From: Thiotrichaceae bacterium
GTDB lineage: Bacteria > Pseudomonadota > Gammaproteobacteria > Beggiatoales > Beggiatoaceae
Direction: 5' to 3'
Assembly (NCBI GenBank): GCA_011391085.1
Contig: JAABRD010000025.1
Coordinates: 1-64,000, forward strand
DNA length: 64,000 bases
The notes under the pieces are model-generated. The model did no database searches, was not told the origin of the DNA, and saw only the letters and a program-made list of their open reading frames with translations. Positions 54,242-61,884 of this stretch are shown piece by piece (positions within the stretch are counted from its first letter, which is position 1; every line of letters begins with the position of its first letter). The translations under genes were made by a program, and so were the position numbers.

Positions 54242-54701
54242 GAAAAAAGTTGCGTACTGAGGCCCTCGCCAGGGCGCGATGTTGAGATGTCACTGCCCGT
54301 GCTAGGGCAGCAGTCGCAGCGTATTGAAGAGGCGGGAAAACAGCGGGCACCACAACGCCTGCCCAAAATAAGCATAATGGTACAACGCATTGGTGCAGTG
54401 TGTGATGAACATGAGACAAGGATTTTTTAGTTAAACGACTTTGGTATAATAATAGTTATTCGTTATAAAAATTTCAACTGAGGAATAATTCTAAGTTTCT
54501 CTTTAAAATTTATAACTCTATGATATAATTGAAATAATTATGAAGCAAGCATTTTTGGAAAACTCTATTTCTTTATTTAAATCAATATGATATAAATTTT
54601 TATGGACACTGGTTGACTGACTGAGGAAAATGATTTAAACTTCTTTAAATCATTTCCAGAAACCTGGTAAAAATCTAAGCAATGTGGGGAAAGAATGTCT
54701 T
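54242..54701. other. Intergenic region, GC-rich then AT-rich
   Basis: The first 180 bp are GC-rich with small dyads (GCCCTCGCCAGGGC; TGCCCGTGCTAGGGCA), and translations there look like repeat sequence rather than a gene. The rest (about 54430-54680) is AT-rich and may contain the promoter for the downstream Uma2 gene. No gene is supported. Confidence 0.5.
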
Positions 54702-55652
54702 ATGTTAGCAGAAACTCAATTAAAACCAATAGGTTATTCTTATTCTCGAATACCGTCCCAGCCATCGGTTTCGCGTGACCACAAGAAAAAATTGCCCACC
54801 ATGTATGATTTACCGTGTGAATCACCGGAGGATGGAATGCCTGATTTATTTCATGTTATACAACCACGTTTACTTAGTGAAACCTTTTTTTTGCCCAGGT
54901 ATCCCAATGATAGAGTGTTGACTGCCACTGACCTCTATTTGTACTATGATGCCCAACACACAGCCTGGTATAAACGTCCGGATTGGTTTGCGGTGTTAGG
55001 TGTACCGCGTGATCAACGGGTGCAGGATTTTCGCCGGAGTTATGTTATTTGGGAAGAGAAAGTGGCGCCGTATGTGATAGTGGAGTTACTCTCGCCCGGC
55101 ACCGAAAAGGAAGATTTCGGCGAAACTGACTTCCCTGAACCAGGGGAACCACCACGCAAATGGGATGTGTATGAACAGATTTTGAAGGTGCCCTATTATT
55201 TGATATATGGTCGTTATGCCAATGAATTACATGCCTACCATTTATATCGTGGACAATATCGGAAACTCCAGGTGACAGGTCAAGGGGTATGGTTGCCACG
55301 GGCCCAATTAGGAATTGGGGTGTGGGAAGGAAAGTACGATGCGACGGAGGGTCTCTGGTTGCGTTGTTATGATGCACAAGGGAATTGGATTCCCACCGAG
55401 AAGGAAACGTCAGAACGAGAACGACGAGAAAAAGAACGAGAACGACGCGAGAAAGAAGCTGCCGTGCAGCTGGCGGAACAGGAACGACAGGCGAAGGAAG
55501 TTGCCTTGCAGTTGGCGGAACAGGAACGCCGGGCGAAGGATGCGGCCGTGCAGGTGGCGGAACAAGAACGACACGAAAAGGAAGCCGCTTTACAACAATT
55601 GAACCAAATGCGGGCGCAATTGCGGGCACTGGGAATCGAACCTAAAATATAA
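54702..55652 (+). CDS. Uma2 family protein with long coiled-coil tail
   Basis: A 316-residue protein. The N-terminal 230 residues have the Uma2/DUF820 fold, with KRPDWFAVLGVP and APYVIVELLSPGTEKED as the likely active-site elements, and YEQILKVPYYLIYGR, LHAYHLYRG. Residues about 240-310 form a charged coiled coil of 14-residue units (QLAEQERQAKEVAL). An N-terminal extension of about 45 residues precedes the domain. I use ATG 54702; a GTG at 54684 is possible. MITE copies 4 and 5 lie on either side. It is not closely similar to the Uma2 protein at 18402. Confidence 0.85.
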   Translation: MLAETQLKPIGYSYSRIPSQPSVSRDHKKKLPTMYDLPCESPEDGMPDLFHVIQPRLLSETFFLPRYPNDRVLTATDLYLYYDAQHTAWYKRPDWFAVLGVPRDQRVQDFRRSYVIWEEKVAPYVIVELLSPGTEKEDFGETDFPEPGEPPRKWDVYEQILKVPYYLIYGRYANELHAYHLYRGQYRKLQVTGQGVWLPRAQLGIGVWEGKYDATEGLWLRCYDAQGNWIPTEKETSERERREKERERREKEAAVQLAEQERQAKEVALQLAEQERRAKDAAVQVAEQERHEKEAALQQLNQMRAQLRALGIEPKI

Positions 55653-55659
55653 TAGACAA

Positions 55660-55719
55660 TTCAAGAGTTCAAAGCGAAGCTTTGCCATGTTACAAAGCTT
55701 CGCTTTGAACTCCTGGGTC
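55660..55719. repeat. GAGTTCAAAGCGAAGCTTTG hairpin
   Basis: GAGTTCAAAGCGAAGCTTTG pairs exactly with CAAAGCTTCGCTTTGAACTC around a short loop, 10 bp after the Uma2 stop. It could act as a hairpin terminator, but no T-tract follows. Confidence 0.75.
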
Positions 55720-55738
55720 TAATTATTATTCATTATTC

Positions 55739-55903
55739 AGTAGTGATGCAATCTGGGTGAAATATCGTGCGGTTTCTCTTAGGTCTTGAACTGTGATTTA
55801 GATGATTAAATGAAGGCTATGAAAGGAGGCTTGACTAATCAGAGTCCATCTGAAAATCATTCTAATCATAGTTCAGACCTTTCACCCACATTGCATCACT
55901 ACC
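55739..55903. mobile_element. 165-bp MITE (family A, copy 5) in a heptamer array
   Basis: The first base is A instead of G, then GTAGTGATGCAATCTGGG; the other end is CATTGCATCACTACC. CATTATTC flanks both sides as an 8-bp duplication, so the element inserted into an ATTATTC array (remnants 55721-55738 and 55904-55921). Confidence 0.85.
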
Positions 55904-55932
55904 CATTATTCATTATTCATTAAACCAAAGAC

Positions 55933-57108
55933 TTGAACAAATTTTCCTATTCTGATAACGATATCACGACTTCTGATTTTACGTTGGAACCGTTTGACAA
56001 TCGAAGGTTAGCGAACCTTTGTGGTCAGTTCAACGAACATTTACGTCAATTGGAACAACGCTTTAGTGTGGTCATCAACAACCGCGCCCATCAATTTCGA
56101 GTGGTGGGGAGTACTCACGCGGTGCAAAAGGTCACGGAAGTCATTCATCAACTGTATCTCGCCACCAGTCACGAGACTTTAAATCCGGCACGGGTGCATT
56201 TATTTTCTCAAGAAGCCAGTTTGGAAGAAGCCTTATTAGAGACGCCTGCCATTGACAGTTTGGAAGGTCCCGAAGTCATTATTCGTACTCGGCGCGGCGT
56301 GGTTAAGGCCAGAGGACCGAATCAACGCAAGTATTTGAACAATATTGTGCGACACGATATTAATTTTGGAATCGGTGTCGCAGGGTCTGGGAAAACGTTT
56401 CTGGCCGTTGCATGTGCTGTGGAAGCCATGGATCGCGAACAAGTGCGGCGTATCGTCCTCGTGCGCCCGGCGGTGGAGGCGGGCGAACGTTTAGGCTTTT
56501 TACCAGGTGACTTAGCCCAGAAAGTGGATCCCTATTTACGCCCTCTATATGATGCTTTATATGAAATGTTAGGCTTTGAACGAGTTCCCAAATTGATTGA
56601 ACGTAATATCATTGAAATTGCCCCCTTGGCTTATATGCGGGGACGCACCTTGAATGATGCGTTCATTATTCTCGACGAAGCCCAAAACACCACGATAGAC
56701 CAAATGAAGATGTTTTTAACGCGCATTGGTTTTGGTTCTACGGCGGTCGTCACGGGTGATATTACGCAAACTGATTTGCCACGAGATCGTCCGTCGGGAT
56801 TACGGCATGTAATTGATGTTCTAAACGACGTGGAAGGTATCAGTTTTACCTTTTTTGACGCCAAAGATGTGGTCCGTCATCCCATCGTGGGACGTATCAT
56901 TGAGGCTTATGAACGTGTCGAACCCTCATTTCAGCCGGGAAACGAGAAGCGAAAAGGAGTGAAAAGAGAATTTCAAATATCGGCAGATAATCCCCGTTCG
57001 CTATCACCCGTGGCGGAAAATTTGGAAGATGCCGCCATCGTTGCGGACTCGTCGCCTCTCTCCATGTCCTTCGCTTCCTCGTCTCTCAGATTAGACAGTG
57101 AACCATAA
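55933..57108 (+). CDS. ybeZ: PhoH-family ATPase YbeZ
   Basis: YbeZ is a PhoH-type ATPase that works with YbeY in 16S rRNA maturation and ribosome quality control. The 391-residue protein has the N-terminal FTLEPFDNRRLANLCGQF segment, Walker A GVAGSGKT (about 148-155), the RPAVEAGERLGFLPGDL and PYLRPLYDALYEML segments, and Walker B FIILDEAQNT. The last 40 residues are a Ser-rich low-complexity extension. The start is a TTG with no Shine-Dalgarno, just after a MITE and heptamer array, so expression may be affected. miaB, which usually precedes ybeZ, is absent. Confidence 0.95.
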   Translation: MNKFSYSDNDITTSDFTLEPFDNRRLANLCGQFNEHLRQLEQRFSVVINNRAHQFRVVGSTHAVQKVTEVIHQLYLATSHETLNPARVHLFSQEASLEEALLETPAIDSLEGPEVIIRTRRGVVKARGPNQRKYLNNIVRHDINFGIGVAGSGKTFLAVACAVEAMDREQVRRIVLVRPAVEAGERLGFLPGDLAQKVDPYLRPLYDALYEMLGFERVPKLIERNIIEIAPLAYMRGRTLNDAFIILDEAQNTTIDQMKMFLTRIGFGSTAVVTGDITQTDLPRDRPSGLRHVIDVLNDVEGISFTFFDAKDVVRHPIVGRIIEAYERVEPSFQPGNEKRKGVKREFQISADNPRSLSPVAENLEDAAIVADSSPLSMSFASSSLRLDSEP

Positions 57109-57111
57109 CTT

Positions 57112-57618
57112 ATGGAGGTAGCGGTAACAGTTCAATATGCCATCCACTCCCCTGAGTTACCCAATCAGGAGATGTTAACTCATTGGGTGAACTCGGTCTT
57201 TTCCGACGTGCCAGAGTCCCTTTCTCCCACCCTTCACTCTCCTTTTTTGAAGCGTTTAAAAAGACAACGGCGAACTTGGGAACTGACTATTCGCATGGTC
57301 GACGAAACCGAAGCGCAATATTTAAATGAAACGTGGCGTGGACATTCTTATCCCACTAACGTCCTCTCCTTCCCCTTTGAATCTCCGCCGGGCGTTCGGG
57401 TGCCGTTGTTAGGCGACCTGGTGATTTGTGCGCCCGTCGTGGTCCGTGAAGCGAATGAACAACAAAAGTCCTTATCTGCGCACTGGGCGCATCTGGTTAT
57501 TCATGGCACCTTACATCTGCTGGGTTATGACCATTTGGATGACGCCCAAGCACAACTCATGGAGACCTTAGAAATTCATATTTTACACTCTCTCGGTTAT
57601 CCTAATCCTTACCAATAA
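57112..57618 (+). CDS. ybeY: Endoribonuclease YbeY
   Basis: YbeY is a zinc-dependent endoribonuclease needed for 16S rRNA 3'-end processing. The 168-residue protein has the zinc site in [11 protein letters not shown], preceded by HWAHLVI, and the family segment TNVLSFPFE with LLGDLVIC. It begins 3 bp after the ybeZ stop and ends 5 bp before corC, so the three genes are an operon. A loop at about residues 35-55 ([17 protein letters not shown]) is longer than usual. Confidence 0.95.
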   Translation: MEVAVTVQYAIHSPELPNQEMLTHWVNSVFSDVPESLSPTLHSPFLKRLKRQRRTWELTIRMVDETEAQYLNETWRGHSYPTNVLSFPFESPPGVRVPLLGDLVICAPVVVREANEQQKSLSAHWAHLVIHGTLHLLGYDHLDDAQAQLMETLEIHILHSLGYPNPYQ

Positions 57619-57623
57619 GTTCT

Positions 57624-58478
57624 ATGACGATTTCTTCCTCTTCTCCCGCTTCGGGTACTTCTGCCACTGTCTCTTGGTTGGACCGTGTGAAACAAGCCTG
57701 GTCTAATGACCCCCAGGATAAGGAACAACTGATTACCTGGTTACGTGATGCCCAACAACGTGATTTGCTGTCGATGGACTCACTGGCCATGATTGAGGGG
57801 GCTTTGCAAGTCACCGATATGCACGTTCGGGAAATCATGGTGCCTAGGGCCCAGATGGTTTGTTTAGAACTCCATGATTCAGTAGAGAGTATGATTAAGA
57901 CGATTGTCGAGTCTGGTCATTCTCGCTTCCCAGTCATTGGTGAGAACCGTGATGATGTGCAAGGTATCTTCTTGGCTAAAGATTTACTGAGTCATTATGA
58001 TGCAACAAAAAATCGGTTGCGTCTCTTTCACATGCGAGATGCGATGCGTCCAGCGGTGTTCATTCCCGAAAGCAAACGTCTCAATGTGTTGTTGCGAGAC
58101 TTTCGAACCAGCCGCAATCATATCGCCATCGTGGTTGACGAATATAGTGGGGTGTCAGGATTGGTCACGATTGAAGACGTGATCGAACAAATTGTGGGTG
58201 AGATAGATGACGAATATGATGTAGATGACAAAGTGTTTATCAGACCGATTCATAATGGCCGCTACCTCATTCGTGCCTTGACTCCGATAGAGGAGTTTAA
58301 TGAGTATTTCAAGACTAACTTTAGTGACGAAGAGTTTGACACGATTGGAGGAGTCGTTATGCAAGCCTTTGGACATTTGCCTAAACGTGGTGAATTGATG
58401 GAATTGAATGGGTTCTATTTTGAAGTGGCTAGGGCCAATGGGCGTCGTATTCATTTGTTGCGGGTTAAACCACGGTAG
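57624..58478 (+). CDS. corC: CorC/HlyC family CBS-domain protein (YbeX)
   Basis: CorC (YbeX) is linked to magnesium/cobalt efflux and, more recently, to ribosome metabolism. The 284-residue product has a pair of CBS domains (about 60-185, DMHVREIMVPRAQMVCLE and IEDVIEQIVGEIDDEYD) and the C-terminal CorC/HlyC domain (TIGGVVMQAFGHLPKRGE). The TAG stop is supplied by the end of MITE copy 6. The flanking duplication lets the pre-insertion frame be read: it would have continued about eight codons past KP and ended in EEKA. lnt, which normally follows, is missing. Confidence 0.95.
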   Translation: MTISSSSPASGTSATVSWLDRVKQAWSNDPQDKEQLITWLRDAQQRDLLSMDSLAMIEGALQVTDMHVREIMVPRAQMVCLELHDSVESMIKTIVESGHSRFPVIGENRDDVQGIFLAKDLLSHYDATKNRLRLFHMRDAMRPAVFIPESKRLNVLLRDFRTSRNHIAIVVDEYSGVSGLVTIEDVIEQIVGEIDDEYDVDDKVFIRPIHNGRYLIRALTPIEEFNEYFKTNFSDEEFDTIGGVVMQAFGHLPKRGELMELNGFYFEVARANGRRIHLLRVKPR

Positions 58479-58638
58479 TGAGGCAATGTGGGTTCATTGT
58501 CTGAACTCTGATTAGAATGATTTTCAGATGGACTTTGATTGGTCAAGCCTCCTTTCAGAGTCCTCATTTAATCATCTCAATCAGAGTTCCAGACCGACGC
58601 GAAACCTCTCGATATTTCACTCAGATTGCATCACTACC
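58474..58638. mobile_element. 165-bp MITE (family A, copy 6) at the corC 3' end
   Basis: GGTAGTGAGGCAATGTGGG ends are flanked by the exact 8-bp duplication TAAACCAC. The first bases of the element (GG TAG TGA) give corC its stop codon. Confidence 0.93.
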
Positions 58639-58653
58639 TAAACCACAATCCAT

Positions 58654-58735
58654 CCAGGAGGAAAAAGCGTAGTTTTGCAAAGCTACGCTTTTTCCTCCAG
58701 GTGAATCTGGCAAGGCTACGCTTTTTCCTCCAGGT
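58654..58735. repeat. CCAGGAGGAAAAAGCGTAG hairpin, bidirectional gene end
   Basis: CCAGGAGGAAAAAGCGTAG (58654-58672) pairs exactly with its complement at 58683-58701. A second right arm lies at 58716-58735. Reading the minus strand, that arm encodes the last residues (HLEEKA) and stop of the DUF3754 gene. Confidence 0.85.
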
Positions 58736-60056
58736 GAGGTTGGTGGTACTGAAATAATTCATCCCACTGCTTATCCAAAATTTTATTCGCTTCGGCAGGC
58801 GGTACCACCTTCAAAATTCCGCCTTCCGGTTCGATTAACAAGCCCTCCTCACGAAGTTTTCGCAGGCCGTCATCCACTTCAAAATCGATTGCCACTTTGT
58901 ATTGCTGTTGCAGATAGTTTTCAATTTCTTGATCAAGACTGGGTTGTGTATAATCCTTGGTGGCGTGTGTGTGCAGAAAATGATAGGCTAACATCGCTTC
59001 CTTTCCCTCCTCCTCTTCGGCGCCATCAATGAGGCTACTCAGTACCCCTTGATTATTATCCAAGGTCAGAAAATACAGGTTGCGGGACAATATCATCATG
59101 TATTTGGTGCGTTGTTGGAAGATACCCATAACGATGCGCACGATGACCCCAATCAAGCCGACGAAGGCGCCTGCCAATGCAAATGGGTTGATAACCGTCT
59201 CGGTCAATTTAAAAAAAATTCCCACAGTGCCTCCCACGGTGCCTCCCCCACCTGTCAGGGCTAACTTGATTTTATCAAACAGTTTGAGGCGCACATCTTG
59301 GTTAGGGAACAGGGTATCTAAATCGGAACGGGGGATGTTCTTGAACAGTTTGATGAACACTTTGTCATTCACGGCGTCGTCATCATCAGGCAGATTTTGA
59401 CGAGATTGCTTGACCTGCTTACGCGCTTTTTTGATGGCTTTTTCCAAGGTCCAGGTCTCGTGTTGTTCCTGTAATTGGCGAGTGACCTCTAAGACTCGTT
59501 CCTCCGTGGTTTTGAATTTTGCCATGATGAACAGACGTTTGTAGATAGGAGTCTCCAGAGGTTCCCTCCTTAAAAAGAGGCTAGTCCAGCGGCGCCGATA
59601 TTCGATTTTCGTAGCAGAACCACGATAGAAAATAAAGAGAGTGGCAAAGTCGTCTAAATCGATGGAAACACTCACCCCATACGGTGATTCCTCTGTCAAG
59701 GCTTGATTGACGGCCTCAATGGTCAACTCGTCATAGTTAGCATGATTCAATAAGTTGCGCGTGTCTTCCACCAGTTGTTGATGAAGTTGGTCTTTTTCTT
59801 CTGGAGAATACTCCAGTTTGGTGATGATGTCGGCGTCGGGATTGAAGGGGAAATAGCACCGCTTCAATGCCTCCAAATGTTGATGAAACTTGAAATGATA
59901 GAGGGCGTTGAACAGAGTGCAAAACTCCCCAAAGAGTTTCTGTTCAGAGGGTTGCCAATGCGGGGAGGCCAGTAAATCTTGGATGATTTCCTGTCGACTA
60001 ATGGGAATAAAACGTTCTTTGGTACTTTCTGGAGGAAGGTTGATGGACGTTGTCAT
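58716..60056 (-). CDS. DUF3754 (TMEM143-like) membrane protein
   Basis: The 446-residue protein matches the DUF3754/TMEM143 type: RFIPISRQEIIQDLL at the N-terminus, FHQHLEALKRCYFPFNPD, FATLFIFYRG, and a hydrophobic pair in the middle (about 290-325, GGTVGGTVGIFF and ALAGAFVGLIGVIVRIVMGIF). DLDTLFPN and ILSRNLYFLTLDNNQGVLSSLI are also typical. Function is unknown; eukaryotic relatives are mitochondrial. AAGGA lies 7 bases before the ATG. Its stop and last six codons come from a repeat shared with the corC end. Confidence 0.82.
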   Translation of the reverse strand: MTTSINLPPESTKERFIPISRQEIIQDLLASPHWQPSEQKLFGEFCTLFNALYHFKFHQHLEALKRCYFPFNPDADIITKLEYSPEEKDQLHQQLVEDTRNLLNHANYDELTIEAVNQALTEESPYGVSVSIDLDDFATLFIFYRGSATKIEYRRRWTSLFLRREPLETPIYKRLFIMAKFKTTEERVLEVTRQLQEQHETWTLEKAIKKARKQVKQSRQNLPDDDDAVNDKVFIKLFKNIPRSDLDTLFPNQDVRLKLFDKIKLALTGGGGTVGGTVGIFFKLTETVINPFALAGAFVGLIGVIVRIVMGIFQQRTKYMMILSRNLYFLTLDNNQGVLSSLIDGAEEEEGKEAMLAYHFLHTHATKDYTQPSLDQEIENYLQQQYKVAIDFEVDDGLRKLREEGLLIEPEGGILKVVPPAEANKILDKQWDELFQYHQPHLEEKA

Positions 60057-60086
60057 GGTGTTTTCCTTATGCGTATTTTTCAGTAT

Positions 60087-60196
60087 TTTTCAAAGCTACG
60101 CTTTGAACTCATGGTTCTTGGTATATATTTCCAGGAGTCCAAAGCGCCGCTTTGAACTCCTGGTTCTTGCTTTGGACTCCTGGTTTTTTAGGTAAT
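60087..60196. repeat. CAAAGCTACGCTTTGAACTC repeat cluster
   Basis: Three direct or inverted units of the GGAGTCCAAAGCG hairpin family lie between the DUF3754 and OmpA-like genes, with GTTCTTGG spacers. Confidence 0.7.
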
Positions 60197-61417
60197 CTAT
60201 AGATTTGAACATTCTATGATTTTAAATTCCACCCGTCGGTCAATCGCATTCTCGGCACTGTCAGGTGCGGTTCCCACAATGGTTTCGTCAGCCCCCTTGC
60301 CAGTGATTTTAGAACGTCCCACAATGCCGGAAAATATCTGGTACATTTGGTCAAGAATGGCTTGGGCACGCCGTTCTGACAAAAACTTATTCAGTTTATC
60401 CTGACCATATTTACTGGTGTGTCCGATAATGTTGACACACTTGTCAGAATGTTGAAAATACAAACTCAGTTGTCTAATCCACAACGCATATTGTTTTCTG
60501 AGTTCTGGGTTGTTCAGAAACTCCGTTAGATTAGGTTCAAACAACAGTTTCATGGGGAGATTGCCACTTTCTACACCTACGGCCACCATTTGACTAAAAT
60601 GGTTTTCTGCTACTTTCAGATGACCCAACCTGTAATTGGTTGTGTATAAACCACCGTAGGTTTCAATTATCTTCCCATCGGGACGTTGTAAAGCTTCTTG
60701 AAACAGACGCAGGGCTTGTTTATAATCGCCTTGATTATAAGCCGTTTGCGCTTGCACGATGAGAGACTTGGTTTGAATGAATTGATAAGAAAAGGGGGCA
60801 ATTTTCGTACCAACGGGACTGTTCACCATGTTAATAAATTCTTGCAGAGGACGGTCTTTGACAAACATGGGATTGTCTTCATAACTAGGCGTTGGGTGAT
60901 AATTCAAATCTTGACTCTTCATTCCTACCGATTCCTGGGCGATAACGGTTTTCGTGTGTAAATCTATGATGGAGGCGGTGATATGATAGTATTTTTCAGT
61001 CTGCGAGTGTGGGTTTGCTTCATATTTAATAATACCATTGACCACATAATCGGCGGTGTCCAGATTTTCTCTGGCGTGTTGAGTCACCTGAAAGTTTTTA
61101 AAATGGTTATGTACCTCCTGAAGAAAGCGCGTTTCCATTTCCAAACTGGCTTGCATGACTTGGCCACTGTCAACATCTATAAACGGATTAAAGACCAGTG
61201 TCTTTGTAGTTGTCAAGCGACTCAGAAGGTCTTGGCGATTTTGTAAACCGATCATGAGGTTCTGAGACAGTTGATGAATCGCTTCATCAAATCCCAGATA
61301 GCCTGATTGTACCAATCTTAATGGTGGCGAGATTTGACAAGAGGCCAGGATAATGAATAATGAATAATGAATAATGAGTAATGGTTTGGGAAAAAGTTTG
61401 GTGTGTGAGAGTTTCAT
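60197..61417 (-). CDS. OmpA-like lipoprotein with TPR region
   Basis: A 406-residue envelope lipoprotein. The signal peptide ends in lipobox LASC (Cys26). A middle region (about 40-170) resembles periplasmic lipoproteins of the CsgG/curli-associated kind (VLVFNPFIDVDSG-like start; DTADYVVNGIIKYE). Two TPR-like helices follow (AYNQGDYKQALRLFQEAL), and the C-terminal OmpA peptidoglycan-binding domain has NIIGHTSKYGQDKLNKFLSE, RRAQAIL and RRVEFKI. The hydrophobic core of the signal peptide ([11 protein letters not shown]) is encoded by an ATTATTC heptamer array. The start ATG lacks a Shine-Dalgarno. Confidence 0.83.
   Translation of the reverse strand: MKLSHTKLFPKPLLIIHYSLFIILASCQISPPLRLVQSGYLGFDEAIHQLSQNLMIGLQNRQDLLSRLTTTKTLVFNPFIDVDSGQVMQASLEMETRFLQEVHNHFKNFQVTQHARENLDTADYVVNGIIKYEANPHSQTEKYYHITASIIDLHTKTVIAQESVGMKSQDLNYHPTPSYEDNPMFVKDRPLQEFINMVNSPVGTKIAPFSYQFIQTKSLIVQAQTAYNQGDYKQALRLFQEALQRPDGKIIETYGGLYTTNYRLGHLKVAENHFSQMVAVGVESGNLPMKLLFEPNLTEFLNNPELRKQYALWIRQLSLYFQHSDKCVNIIGHTSKYGQDKLNKFLSERRAQAILDQMYQIFSGIVGRSKITGKGADETIVGTAPDSAENAIDRRVEFKIIECSNL
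61351..61384. repeat. ATTATTC heptamer array inside the OmpA-like gene
   Basis: On the minus strand about four units of ATTATTC encode the signal-peptide core [11 protein letters not shown] of the OmpA-like lipoprotein. Confidence 0.85.
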
Positions 61418-61884
61418 AGTGAATGATTGATTTTGGTGTATGAGGAGGGGGTTAGTGGCTTTAGTGGATAGTGGATAGTGGATAACGGATAGTGGATAGT
61501 AGGTGACGAAAGAATTAAAACCGCGGGTAGTGATGCAATGTGGGTGATATTTTTACCCTCACCCCCGGCCCCTCTCCCTCTGGGAGAGGGGCCGGGGGTG
61601 AGGGCAACTCCATGAATATCACCCAGATTGCATCACTACCAAACCGCGGTGGACTAGAGGCTTCAGCCGGTGGGCATTCCCGTGATTTCAATTCTGTTCC
61701 GTCCCCTTCCGGCTGAAGCCTCTAGTCCACCTGTCGATTCATTTCAGGGGCTGTTTTCCTTAACTGAATGACATTGCGGCTGAAGCCTCTAGTCCACCCT
61801 GGTTTTTTCGCTATCCACTATCCACTATCCGTTATCCACTATCCACTATCCACTATCCACTATCCGTTATCCACTATCCACTAA
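61418..61884. repeat. Repeat-filled spacer before the OmpA-like gene
   Basis: No gene is visible. In order: TGGATAG heptamers (61462-61503), a hybrid element (61526-61640), a CTAGAGGC inverted repeat (61648-61732), a 'CTTAACTGAATGACATTGCGGCTGAAGCC' unit (about 61758-61795) and TATCCAC heptamers (61810-61883). The two heptamer arrays are complementary and could pair across the region. Confidence 0.8.
61526..61640. mobile_element. 115-bp hybrid element: family A ends around a GC-rich palindrome
   Basis: GGTAGTGATGCAATGTGGGTG ends in inverted orientation are flanked by the exact 8-bp duplication AAACCGCG. The interior is the perfect palindrome CCCTCACCCCCGGCCCCTC... (61556-61604), also found in the glycosyltransferase fusion gene. 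Confidence 0.92.

Noticed and set aside
54237..54419. 60-codon minus-strand frame
   Set aside because: Translation is a low-complexity repeat (ALARAVTSQHRALARAS) in GC-rich intergenic DNA; no start signal.
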